A stretch of DNA of 12,292 bases from Hyphomonadaceae bacterium (GTDB lineage: Bacteria; Pseudomonadota; Alphaproteobacteria; Caulobacterales; Aquidulcibacteraceae). The position numbers and the translations under genes were made by a program. Each line of letters starts with the position of its first letter. Positions within the stretch are counted from its first letter, which is position 1. The stretch covers positions 1 through 12,292 of the forward strand of contig JAEUMU010000198.1 of assembly GCA_016791325.1 (NCBI GenBank), given 5' to 3'. This document shows, piece after piece, positions 1 to 6,650 of this stretch. Below the pieces are notes generated by a model that was not told the origin of the DNA, made no database searches, and worked only from the letters and a program-made list of their open reading frames with translations.

Positions 1-2
1 TT

Positions 3-662
3 GATCCGCTCGGTCCTGCGGTGGAAGGATTGCGCGCGAGCTTGATGACCGCGCGCGGCGAAATCGAAACCGCGCTCGAAATCATCAGTGCTGCATGGTC
101 GCGCTGGCCGGATTCAGCTTTCATCTGGTACATGATGTGGGTCAGCCTATGCGTGGCGCGCCGCCCGGATGAGGCGGAGGCCCTGGCCGCGCCTGGCGTG
201 GCCCCAAAACGCGGCGTCACCGCGCATGATGTTGCCGTGCTGCGCAATTGCGTAGCATTGCTGCGCGCCGATGAGCCGCGTCAGAGGGCCATGTGCGAAG
301 GCATGCTGAGATCCATCGCCCACGGCAGCCAGCCGCTGGCGCTTTCAAGCTGCATGATCGCAGCCGGTCTAGGCTGTGCCGATGAAGCGTTTGACGTGAT
401 CGAGCGCGCGCTCGATCAAGGGCGCCCGCTGCGGCCCGATAATCACGAAGCCTTCGGCATGGCGCGCGCGCAATCGTCTCTGCAACTCTTCGTCTCCAAC
501 GGCGGCGAGCCGCTCTGGCGTCACAGCCGTTTCCCGCGCCTAGCAGCGCGTCTGGGTCTGGCGCAATATTGGATCGCTTCCGGCAAGTGGCCGGATTGCG
601 CCAGCGCGGTGGAGTACGATTTCAAAGCCAGCTGCAAACAGGCGGTAGCCGCTCTGGGCTAA
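3..662 (+). CDS. C-terminal part of a TPR-type protein, probably a CadC-like or cyclase-linked regulator (truncated by window edge)
   Basis: The reading frame is open to the left edge, so the true start lies outside the window; the GTG at 21 is only an internal codon. The visible 220 residues are alpha-helical with alternating small and large hydrophobic positions and phrases such as ALEIISAAW and CADEAFDVIERALDQG, which fit degenerate tetratricopeptide repeats. The end of the protein (FPRLAARLGLAQYWIASGKW followed by PDCA, then a short tail with YDFKASCKQA) resembles the C-terminus of alphaproteobacterial winged-helix or cyclase-type regulators that carry a TPR sensor half. That family assignment is inference because the N-terminal effector domain is not visible. 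No signal peptide or membrane segment can be judged. The gene converges on rnd and shares four bases with it at the stops (CTAA at 659-662). Confidence 0.6.
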   Translation, partial: DPLGPAVEGLRASLMTARGEIETALEIISAAWSRWPDSAFIWYMMWVSLCVARRPDEAEALAAPGVAPKRGVTAHDVAVLRNCVALLRADEPRQRAMCEGMLRSIAHGSQPLALSSCMIAAGLGCADEAFDVIERALDQGRPLRPDNHEAFGMARAQSSLQLFVSNGGEPLWRHSRFPRLAARLGLAQYWIASGKWPDCASAVEYDFKASCKQAVAALG

Positions 663-1807
663 ACCTCTTCCACGGCCACTTTGCCGTCCTTCAGCTTCAG
701 CGCCAACTTGCCGTGCTTCAGCGCCAGCGCGCGTTCGCCAAACACTTCGCGCCGCCAGCCTTTGAGCGCCGGCACATCCGCGCCATCATCGGCGGCGATC
801 GCTTCCACATCGGCGGCTGATGCTATCAGCCGCGGCGCCACGCTATGGCGATCGGCCTCGTAGCGCAGCAGCACCTTCAAGAGCTCTATGGTCGGGCCAA
901 TGCCTGCGGGGGCCGGAGGCGGGCGCTCGTGCTTGTAAACGGAGCGCTTGGGATCGGCGAATGCGCGGTCGAGCGCCTGGATCAGTTCCTGCGCCGCGCG
1001 CGAGTTGCCGAAGCCGCGCGGCACCGCGCGCATGCGATCGAAGTCCGCCGGCGATTTGGGGCGATGCTCGGCTATTTCGTAAAGCGCCTCATCCTTGACA
1101 ATGCGCCCGCGCGGCACATCGCGCAGCTGTGCTTGGCGCTCACGCCATGCCGCCGCCACCTGCAGGCCAAGCACGTAGTCAGCAGTCGTCTTGCGCAGTT
1201 TCAGCCGCTTCCAGGCGTTTTCCGGCGTCGTATCGTAGATCTCTGGATCGACCAGATTGGCGCGCTCTTCATCCAGCCAGTGCGCGCGGCCTTCGGCTTC
1301 CAGCTTGGCGGCGATCTTCGGGTAGAGGTCGCGCAGATGCGTGACATCCGCGAGCGCGTAGGCGAGTTGGCTGTCTGAAAGCGGCCGCCGGCTCCAGTCG
1401 GTGAAACGTGAGGATTTATCCAGCCGCCGTTTGAGCACTTGCTGCACCAGCGCGTCATACGCGATCGAGTCGCCGAAGCCGCAGGCCATCGCCGCGATTT
1501 GCGTGTCGAACACCGCCTTCGGCAGCGCGCCGCCAAGCTTCAGGAAAATTTCCAGATCCTGGCGCGCGGCGTGGAATACTTTCAGCACGCTCGCGTCGGC
1601 CATGAGGTCGAGGAAAGGGCCAAGATCGAGCCCCTCCGCCAGCGGATCAATCACCGCCTCCACGCCCGGCGCCGCCGCCTGGATCAGGCACAGCTTGGGC
1701 CAGTAGGTGGTCTCGCGCATGAACTCGGTGTCGACCGCGACAAAATCCTGCGCAGCGAGCTCGCCGCGCAGTTTTTCCAGGTCCGCGGTCTTGGTGATCA
1801 CGCGCAT
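659..1807 (-). CDS. rnd: Ribonuclease D (3'-5' exoribonuclease, DEDDy family)
   Basis: RNase D trims 3' ends of tRNA precursors and other small RNAs in the cytoplasm. The 382-residue product has the full DEDDy set: D26 and E28 in VDTEFMRE, D84 in FHAARQDLE, and Y150 with D154 in YALADVTHL. A helicase-and-RNase-D C-terminal (HRDC) domain follows at about residues 215-285, then a further C-terminal segment, which matches the usual 380-390 residue length. The ATG at 1807 gives the typical MRVITKTADLE opening, although no strong ribosome-binding site precedes it. It lies 54 bp downstream of the metallo-hydrolase gene on the same strand and is probably the last gene of that operon. Its TAG overlaps the TAA of the convergent upstream gene. 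rnd near aspS is, as far as I recall, a common arrangement in alphaproteobacteria; here two genes separate them. Confidence 0.95.
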   Translation of the reverse strand: MRVITKTADLEKLRGELAAQDFVAVDTEFMRETTYWPKLCLIQAAAPGVEAVIDPLAEGLDLGPFLDLMADASVLKVFHAARQDLEIFLKLGGALPKAVFDTQIAAMACGFGDSIAYDALVQQVLKRRLDKSSRFTDWSRRPLSDSQLAYALADVTHLRDLYPKIAAKLEAEGRAHWLDEERANLVDPEIYDTTPENAWKRLKLRKTTADYVLGLQVAAAWRERQAQLRDVPRGRIVKDEALYEIAEHRPKSPADFDRMRAVPRGFGNSRAAQELIQALDRAFADPKRSVYKHERPPPAPAGIGPTIELLKVLLRYEADRHSVAPRLIASAADVEAIAADDGADVPALKGWRREVFGERALALKHGKLALKLKDGKVAVEEV

Positions 1808-1861
1808 GATGGGTGGTTGGGGTGCGCCGGCCCAGTGGTCAAGGGGCGCTGCGGTAAGTTG

Positions 1862-2797
1862 TTACAGAGGCGGAATATGGAACCCCTGGATGAGCGCGCC
1901 TTCGTTCGCCAGGCCCTGCAAATAGGCGCCGTCATGGGCGGGCACGATCACTAGGTCGGGGTCGGCCGCCCGCAAATCATGCAGCGCCCGGATTTGGCGC
2001 AGCACGGCCGGTCGGTCGGGGTCGACGCCAGGAACCAGAAGCTGAATCAGTCGCGGGCGCCCGCGTAGATGCTCAATGCTCGACATCATCCAGGCGATGT
2101 CGCCGATGAAGAGATATTCGCGCTCCGGCGTGCGCACGTAAATGACCTGCGTGCCCGGCGAATGGCCGGGCGCGGCGGCCGCCACCACGCCCGGTGCGAT
2201 CCGCCGCGGCGTGCTGAAGTCCATCGCCGCCACCTCCGCGATCGGGCGCGGCAGCACGCCGTCGCGCGCATGCTCAGGCAACGCCGCCAATTGCGGGGCC
2301 GTCAGGCGTAAGCGCGGCGCAATCGCCTCCGGCGCAGGATGGCGCGCAATCGCCATCACGTGATCGAGATGCTCGTGCGTCAGCAGCACGTGGCGCGCGC
2401 TGGTGATCGCTCCAAGCACCCGCCCGTAAGCGCGGTTGTCGAATATGCCCGCGCCGCGCGTCATTTCCGCCAGCGTGGTTTGGTCGACGGCGGCGTCAAT
2501 GATGGTGTCGCCGCCGGGCCCCACCAGCTGGAACGCGGTGTAAGCAAGCACACGCTCGGGGCCGAACGCGCCGGCCTCCGCCGCGAACGCTGGCGCGCGG
2601 CTTTCGCCCACGATTTCCATCCGCACGTCGCGCGGCAACATTTGCGGATCGTCTTGCGCCACGAGCGCGCGGTAGGCGGTCAGATCGAACGCGTTGTCCG
2701 CCTGCGCCGGCGCCGCGCCGTCGATCACGAACCACCATGTCAGAGCGCCCAGCGCCGCAAGCAGGAGCGCGCCAAGCCCGATCGCCCATCGCTTCAT
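1862..2797 (-). CDS. Membrane-anchored metallo-beta-lactamase-fold hydrolase
   Basis: This 311-residue protein has the zinc signature of the metallo-beta-lactamase superfamily: LTHEHLDH (H141, H143, D145, H146), a third histidine in APGHSPGT (H212), the bridging aspartate in FIGDIAW (D233) and a final VPAHD (H288). Residues 1-25 form a positively charged N-terminus and a hydrophobic segment, so the enzyme is probably anchored in the inner membrane with the catalytic domain outside the cytoplasm. The substrate cannot be told; the superfamily includes lactonases, glyoxalases, nucleases and sulfatases, and no lactonase-specific feature stands out. The start at 2797 is favoured over upstream in-frame codons because GGGGGAAG stands six bases before it and its ATG overlaps the TGA of the abasic-site protein gene (ATGA). 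The longer frame would add an arginine-rich stretch that is only the shadow of that gene's C-terminus. Confidence 0.82.
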   Translation of the reverse strand: MKRWAIGLGALLLAALGALTWWFVIDGAAPAQADNAFDLTAYRALVAQDDPQMLPRDVRMEIVGESRAPAFAAEAGAFGPERVLAYTAFQLVGPGGDTIIDAAVDQTTLAEMTRGAGIFDNRAYGRVLGAITSARHVLLTHEHLDHVMAIARHPAPEAIAPRLRLTAPQLAALPEHARDGVLPRPIAEVAAMDFSTPRRIAPGVVAAAAPGHSPGTQVIYVRTPEREYLFIGDIAWMMSSIEHLRGRPRLIQLLVPGVDPDRPAVLRQIRALHDLRAADPDLVIVPAHDGAYLQGLANEGALIQGFHIPPL

Positions 2798-3453
2798 AGC
2801 AAGCTTCCCCCGCCGGTGGGCGCGTCCTCGCCCCCATCCTCGCGCGCTCCCTTTAGCACGATCTGCATCCGCGTGGCGGGAAATGGCCGGGCTAACGCAA
2901 GCGCGGCGGCGGCGTCGCCGCCCAGCCACAGGTCGATCTCATCGCGCGCCAGCATGACCGGCATGGCCTTGGCGTGAATGGGCCGCACCAGCTCGTTGGC
3001 TTCAGTGGTGAGGATGGCGAACAGCCGGTGCGGGCCGTCCTGCTTGCCCCGTACCCCCGTCCAAGGCCGCCAGATGCCGGCGAAGCAGAACAGGGGCCGA
3101 TCCTGCGCCAGCGCGAACCAATGCGCGATCTTGGGGCGGGCGTCGGTGTATTCGCAGAAGCTTGTCGCCGGCACGACGCAGCGGAAGCGCGCATCCTCGA
3201 GCCAGCTGCGCCAATAGCCGCTGGCGAGATTGCGCACATTCGTCACCGGTCGCTTTGCCCCGCCGGCCGGCGGAAACCCCCAGCGCATGTTCAGCACCTC
3301 GCGCACGCCGTCTTTGCCGGTGCGCGCCACAGGGGCCATCTGATCGGGAAAGATCGCGGGCAGCGGCGGCTGGTTGGCCGTGCTGTCGCGCATGGCGCCC
3401 ACATAGGCGGTGAGCGCTTCGCGGGCTTTGGTCATGGAGTAAAGGTTGCACAT
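2794..3453 (-). CDS. SOS response-associated peptidase family protein (YedK/HMCES-type abasic-site shield)
   Basis: Proteins of the SRAP family bind abasic sites in single-stranded DNA and form a covalent thiazolidine link through an N-terminal cysteine, protecting replication forks. The 219-residue product starts MCNLYSMT, so removal of Met1 exposes Cys2 as the nucleophile. The other active-site positions are present: N72 and R74 in TNVRNLAS, E101 in ATSFCEYT and H160 in IHAKAMPVML. Length and order match the family. The start is fixed by the need for Cys2. There is no Shine-Dalgarno sequence directly upstream; the start codon instead overlaps the stop of a 16-codon leader ORF (TGATG). The downstream metallo-hydrolase gene overlaps its stop by four bases. 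I found no GTTC-N7-GTTC LexA box of the alphaproteobacterial type in the 150 bp upstream, so LexA control is not supported. Confidence 0.93.
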   Translation of the reverse strand: MCNLYSMTKAREALTAYVGAMRDSTANQPPLPAIFPDQMAPVARTGKDGVREVLNMRWGFPPAGGAKRPVTNVRNLASGYWRSWLEDARFRCVVPATSFCEYTDARPKIAHWFALAQDRPLFCFAGIWRPWTGVRGKQDGPHRLFAILTTEANELVRPIHAKAMPVMLARDEIDLWLGGDAAAALALARPFPATRMQIVLKGAREDGGEDAPTGGGSLL

Positions 3454-3503
3454 CAGCGCCAGGAGGCCTGGGCCGCAGCCCGAATAGTGCGGCTTTGCGT
3501 CAT
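3453..3503 (-). CDS. Small leader ORF (16 codons) coupled to the abasic-site protein gene
   Basis: An ATG at 3503 opens a short frame encoding MTQSRTIRAAAQASWR and ends in TGA whose last base is the first base of the next start codon (TGATG). The frame has the best ribosome-binding site in the neighbourhood, AAGGAG with six bases to the ATG, while the downstream gene has none of its own. Re-initiation at the TGATG junction is the simplest reading (inference). The peptide has no recognisable domain and no codon run that would suggest classic amino-acid attenuation. The same frame runs further upstream into aspS antisense, but those earlier starts lack a ribosome-binding site. The alternative is that ribosomes start only here by accident and the peptide has no function. 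Confidence 0.45.
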   Translation of the reverse strand: MTQSRTIRAAAQASWR

Positions 3504-3509
3504 TGAGCG

Positions 3510-3515
3510 CTCCTT
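3510..3515 (-). promoter_or_regulatory. Ribosome-binding site of the leader ORF
   Basis: AAGGAG on the minus strand, six bases before the ATG at 3503. It is the only good Shine-Dalgarno sequence for the leader ORF and the abasic-site gene, and it decides the proposed coupled arrangement. Confidence 0.55.
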
Positions 3516-3576
3516 AAGGCCGGATGGAATAGGGGTTGCAGCGGCGCACGGCTGTTCTGCCGGGGGCTCTCGCGCC

Positions 3577-3609
3577 TTGACAAGCCCGCGGCCCCCATGC
3601 GCCTGTCGC
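3577..3609 (+). promoter_or_regulatory. Candidate aspS promoter
   Basis: A perfect TTGACA lies at 3577-3582 in the 153-bp divergent region, about 75 bases before the aspS start. A GC-rich element, GCGCCTGTC, follows at the distance expected for an alphaproteobacterial housekeeping sigma -10 region, but it matches the GCTANAWC-type consensus only weakly. Only the -35 is convincing. Confidence 0.35.
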
Positions 3610-3656
3610 GCGAAATTTCGGCCCGTTTTTGAGTCTTTGGGCCCCTGGAGTGACCC

Positions 3657-5459
3657 ATGCACGCTTATCGTTCCCACACCTGCGGCGCTCTCCGTCCGGC
3701 TGATGCCGGCAAGGACGTGCGCCTGGCCGGCTGGGTTCACCGTAAGCGCGATCATGGCGGCCTGCTCTTCATCGACCTTCGCGACAATTACGGCCTGACC
3801 CAGATCGTGATAGCCCCTTCATCCCCCGCCTTCGCCGGCGCTGAACGCGTGCGCGCGGAAAGCGTGATCAGGATCGACGGCAAGGTGGTGAACCGCACCG
3901 CTGAAACCGTGAACGCCAATCTTCCGACTGGCGCCATCGAAGTGCAGGCGAGCGCGCTGGAAGTGCTGGGCGCCGCCGAGGAGCTGCCGCTCCCGGTCTT
4001 CGGCGAGCCGGACTATCCCGAGGACATCCGCCTCAAATATCGCTTCCTCGACCTGCGCCGCGAAAAGCTGCACCGCTCGATCGTGCTGCGCAGTCAGGTC
4101 ATCGCCAGCCTGCGCCGGCGCATGATCGACCAGGGCTTCACCGAATTCCAAACCCCGATCCTGACGGCGTCGAGCCCCGAAGGCGCGCGGGACTTTCTCG
4201 TTCCGTCGCGTTTGCATCCGGGCAAATTCTACGCGCTGCCGCAAGCGCCACAGCAGTTCAAACAGCTGCTGATGGTGGCGGGGTTCGATAAGTATTTCCA
4301 GATCGCGCCGTGCTTCCGTGACGAAGACGCTCGCGCCGATCGCAGCCCGGGCGAATTTTACCAGCTCGATTTCGAGATGAGCTTCGTCACCCAGGAAGAC
4401 GTGTTCAACGCCATTGAGCCGGTGCTGGCGGGCGTGTTCGAAGAATTCGCGCAGGGCAAGCGCGTCACCAAGGCGGGCGATTTTCCGCGCATCCCGTACG
4501 CGGAATCGATCGCCAAATACGGTTCCGATAAGCCCGATCTGCGCAACCCGCTCATCCTGCAGGATGTCAGCGAACATTTCCGCGGCGGCGGGTTCGGCTT
4601 GTTCGCGCGCATCTTGGAAAAGCCGGGCCACGCCGTATGGGCCGTGCCCGCGCCAACTGGCGGCAATCGCGCTTTCGCCGATCGCATGAACGCTTGGGCG
4701 CAGAGCGAAGGCCAGCCGGGCTTGGGCTACATCTTCTGGCGCGAAGGCGAAGAGGGCGGCGCCGGCCCCATCGCCAAGAATATCGGCGCGGAGAAAACCA
4801 CCGCGCTGCGCGAACAGCTCGGCTTGAAGGTGGGCGATGCAGCCTTCTTCGTCGCCGGCGATCCGAAGGTGTTTTACAAGTTCGCCGGTCTCGCCCGAAA
4901 CAAGGTCGCCGATGAGCTGAACCTTGCCGATAAGGATCAGTTCAAATTCTGCTGGATCGTCGATTTCCCGATGTACGAATGGAGCGAGGAAGAAAAGAAG
5001 ATCGACTTTTCGCACAATCCGTTCTCGATGCCGAACTACGATCACGCGGCATTCCTGAAGCTCGATCCCGCCGATCGCGCCACGATCGAATCCATCACCG
5101 CGTTCCAGTACGACATCGTTTGCAACGGCGTTGAGCTTTCCTCCGGCGCGATCCGAAACCACAAGCCGGAGATCATGATCAAGGCGTTCGAGATCGCCGG
5201 TTATGGGCGCGAGGTGGTGGAAGAAAAGTTTGGCGGCATGCTGAACGCATTCCGCTATGGCGCCCCGCCGCACGGCGGCTCAGCCCCCGGCGTGGATCGC
5301 ATCGTTATGCTGCTGGCGGGCGTGGAAAACATTCGCGAAGTGATCGTCTTCCCGTTCAATCAGCAAGCGCAAGATCTCATGATGAACGCCCCGGGCGAGG
5401 TTACGCCGAAGCAGCTGAAAGAGCTGCACATCCGCATTGTCGAGCCGCCAAAGGGCTAG
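3657..5459 (+). CDS. aspS: Aspartyl-tRNA synthetase, probably non-discriminating (Asp/Asn)
   Basis: Class II synthetase that charges tRNA with aspartate in the cytoplasm. The 600 residues show the bacterial-type order: an anticodon-binding OB-fold at about 15-105, the catalytic core from about 120, a GAD insertion at about 290-415, and the core again to the end. Motif 2 is [15 protein letters not shown] (from residue 220, with R221 for ATP), KQ in QQFKQLLM precedes it, and motif 3 is [18 protein letters not shown] (about 536-552). H33 in RDHGGLLF corresponds to the histidine associated with non-discriminating bacterial AspRS, whereas discriminating enzymes tend to have leucine there; Asn-tRNA would then be made through GatCAB. 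This last point is inference. The ATG at 3657 has GGAG six bases upstream and gives the usual [13 protein letters not shown] opening. The stop is two bases from that of the convergent pentapeptide gene. Confidence 0.98.
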   Translation: MHAYRSHTCGALRPADAGKDVRLAGWVHRKRDHGGLLFIDLRDNYGLTQIVIAPSSPAFAGAERVRAESVIRIDGKVVNRTAETVNANLPTGAIEVQASALEVLGAAEELPLPVFGEPDYPEDIRLKYRFLDLRREKLHRSIVLRSQVIASLRRRMIDQGFTEFQTPILTASSPEGARDFLVPSRLHPGKFYALPQAPQQFKQLLMVAGFDKYFQIAPCFRDEDARADRSPGEFYQLDFEMSFVTQEDVFNAIEPVLAGVFEEFAQGKRVTKAGDFPRIPYAESIAKYGSDKPDLRNPLILQDVSEHFRGGGFGLFARILEKPGHAVWAVPAPTGGNRAFADRMNAWAQSEGQPGLGYIFWREGEEGGAGPIAKNIGAEKTTALREQLGLKVGDAAFFVAGDPKVFYKFAGLARNKVADELNLADKDQFKFCWIVDFPMYEWSEEEKKIDFSHNPFSMPNYDHAAFLKLDPADRATIESITAFQYDIVCNGVELSSGAIRNHKPEIMIKAFEIAGYGREVVEEKFGGMLNAFRYGAPPHGGSAPGVDRIVMLLAGVENIREVIVFPFNQQAQDLMMNAPGEVTPKQLKELHIRIVEPPKG

Positions 5460-5461
5460 CG

Positions 5462-5980
5462 CTAACCGCATGCCGTAACATGCAGGCCCGGCGGCAGCCG
5501 CGTTGCGCCGTCGCCGCACGCGCCGTCCAGCTGCGCTTGGGTCAGCCCACGCGCGCCGCGCAAGTCCGCGCCAGAGAGATCGGCGCGATCCAGCCGCGCG
5601 CGCGTGAAATCCGCGCCGTGCGCGTTCACATGCGCCATCTTCGCGCCTTCGAACGTAGCCCGCACGAAACGTGCGCGCACCAGCGTCGCGTAGGAGATAT
5701 CCGCGTCATTGAAGTTGGCGCCGATAAACGCAGAGTGGGAGGCGTCCACGCCTTGCAGCACCGCGCCGGAAAAGTCCGTTTCGTTGAAGATGGCGTTGGT
5801 CATGCGCGCGCCCGCCAGCACCCGCCCGGAAAGGTCGCACGCCTCGCACACGCCGCCAAAACCGGGCGCTAGGCGCGCCACCGCTGCGCTTCCGCCCGGC
5901 CATTGCGCCAGCGCCGCGCCCGCCCACACCGCGGCCAGCGCAATGCCCCCCAAGGCGATATGGCGAAACTGTGTCAGCAC
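5462..5980 (-). CDS. Exported pentapeptide-repeat protein (second of a tandem pair)
   Basis: The 172-residue product begins with a hydrophobic segment ending in AALAQ (about residue 26), a likely signal peptide, so it should act in the periplasm. From residue 48 to 142 the chain is an unbroken run of 19 pentapeptide repeats, with central residues at 50, 55 and so on to 140 (L, L, M, F, F, L, A, F, F, I, L, F, F, M, A, F, L, L, L). Such repeats fold as a right-handed quadrilateral beta-helix. Cysteines flank it: C45 and C48 (CEACDL) just before the first repeat, C155 and C171 after the last. The C-terminal GLTQAQLDGACGD is a recurrent end-cap of this family. The start is a GTG without a clear ribosome-binding site and is uncertain. 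Molecular function is unknown. It lies 72 bp downstream of a similar gene. Confidence 0.82.
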   Translation of the reverse strand: MLTQFRHIALGGIALAAVWAGAALAQWPGGSAAVARLAPGFGGVCEACDLSGRVLAGARMTNAIFNETDFSGAVLQGVDASHSAFIGANFNDADISYATLVRARFVRATFEGAKMAHVNAHGADFTRARLDRADLSGADLRGARGLTQAQLDGACGDGATRLPPGLHVTACG

Positions 5981-6052
5981 GGCGCCGTGTTTAGCGCAAC
6001 GCCGCGCCCGCGCCAGTGAAGATGCAGTAAGCGAGAATTGTTACCTAATGTT

Positions 6053-6574
6053 TCAGCAGGCCGGGACAGTCAAACCAGCCGGAAGCATGGTCGTCGTGTC
6101 GCCGCAGGCAGTATTCAATTGCATTTGTGTAAGGCCGCTGGCGGTCGCCAGTTCCGCGCCGGAAAGGTTGGCGCCCTCGAGCCGCGCGCCAGCGAACTGC
6201 GCCCCGCCCAGGTAAGCCCCGACCAGGGTCGCGCCCGCCAGATTGGCTTCGGTGAAGTCCGCCCGCGTCAGCCGCGCGCCGAAGAAATTGGTCAGCGAGG
6301 CGTTGGCGTGCGCGAAGCGGGCGCTGTCGGCGATGGCCACGCTCAAATCCGCCTGGCGCAGGCGCGAACCGGAAAAATCCCGGCGGGAGACGTTCTGATA
6401 GGCCAGATCGATCTGGAAGAGGTCGCAATTGGCGCACGAAGCGCCCGCCCGTACGCGTCCCGCCACGGCGTCCCGTTCGGCCTGATTGGTCATCGGTCCG
6501 CCCGTATCTGCAGGGGGCTGGGCGAACGCCGGCGTGGTTAAGATGAGGGCGCAGGCGATCAGGGCGCGTTTCAT
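6053..6574 (-). CDS. Exported pentapeptide-repeat protein (first of a tandem pair)
   Basis: The 173-residue product has a clear signal peptide (MKRALIACALILTTPAFAQ, cleavage after AFA) and then 19 consecutive pentapeptide repeats at about residues 50-144, with central positions at 52, 57 and on to 142, for example RADFT, EANLA, GATLV and GANLS. C47 and C50 (CANCDL) sit directly before the first repeat and C157 and C173 follow the last, at the same distances as in the neighbouring gene. The ATG at 6574 was chosen over an in-frame start six codons upstream because it begins a canonical signal peptide and has GGAG ten bases before it. No enzyme motif is visible; a structural or protein-binding role in the periplasm is likely but unproven. 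The gene follows the NrdJ-like gene after 76 bp on the same strand and may be read through from it. Confidence 0.84.
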   Translation of the reverse strand: MKRALIACALILTTPAFAQPPADTGGPMTNQAERDAVAGRVRAGASCANCDLFQIDLAYQNVSRRDFSGSRLRQADLSVAIADSARFAHANASLTNFFGARLTRADFTEANLAGATLVGAYLGGAQFAGARLEGANLSGAELATASGLTQMQLNTACGDTTTMLPAGLTVPAC

Positions 6575-6603
6575 ACTGGCGCAGCTCCACAAGGTCCGCC
6601 GCT

Positions 6604-6621
6604 CGCCTCGCAGGAGAGGCG
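6604..6621 (-). terminator. Small hairpin between the NrdJ-like and pentapeptide genes
   Basis: CGCCTC and GAGGCG form a perfect 6-bp stem with a 6-base loop, about 30 bases past the TAG of the NrdJ-like gene. There is no T-run, so it is not a classic intrinsic terminator; it may be a weak terminator, an mRNA stabiliser, or chance in GC-rich DNA. Confidence 0.22.
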
Positions 6622-6650
6622 CCAGAGCGGCTGACGTGGGTGGCCTGGCG

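Noticed and set aside
2798..2929. N-terminal extension of the metallo-hydrolase to 2929
   Set aside because: The extension is arginine-rich, lies wholly inside the abasic-site gene and would bury the membrane anchor; the ATG at 2797 has its own ribosome-binding site.
3631..3635. GANTC (CcrM-type) sites in leader regions at 3631, 9522 and 10808
   Set aside because: About the number expected by chance; no clustering that would support methylation-dependent control.
3504..3656. LexA box for the SOS-associated gene
   Set aside because: Only isolated GTTC/GAAC half-sites occur (for example near 3554); no second half at 7-base spacing.
2974..3798. 274-codon plus-strand frame spanning the abasic-site gene and the aspS start
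   Set aside because: Overlaps two certain genes in the wrong frames and has no family signature.
3819..5273. 484-codon open frame on the minus strand inside aspS
   Set aside because: It is fully antisense to an unmistakable aspS, has no recognisable domain, and long antisense frames are expected in GC-rich DNA with strong third-position bias.
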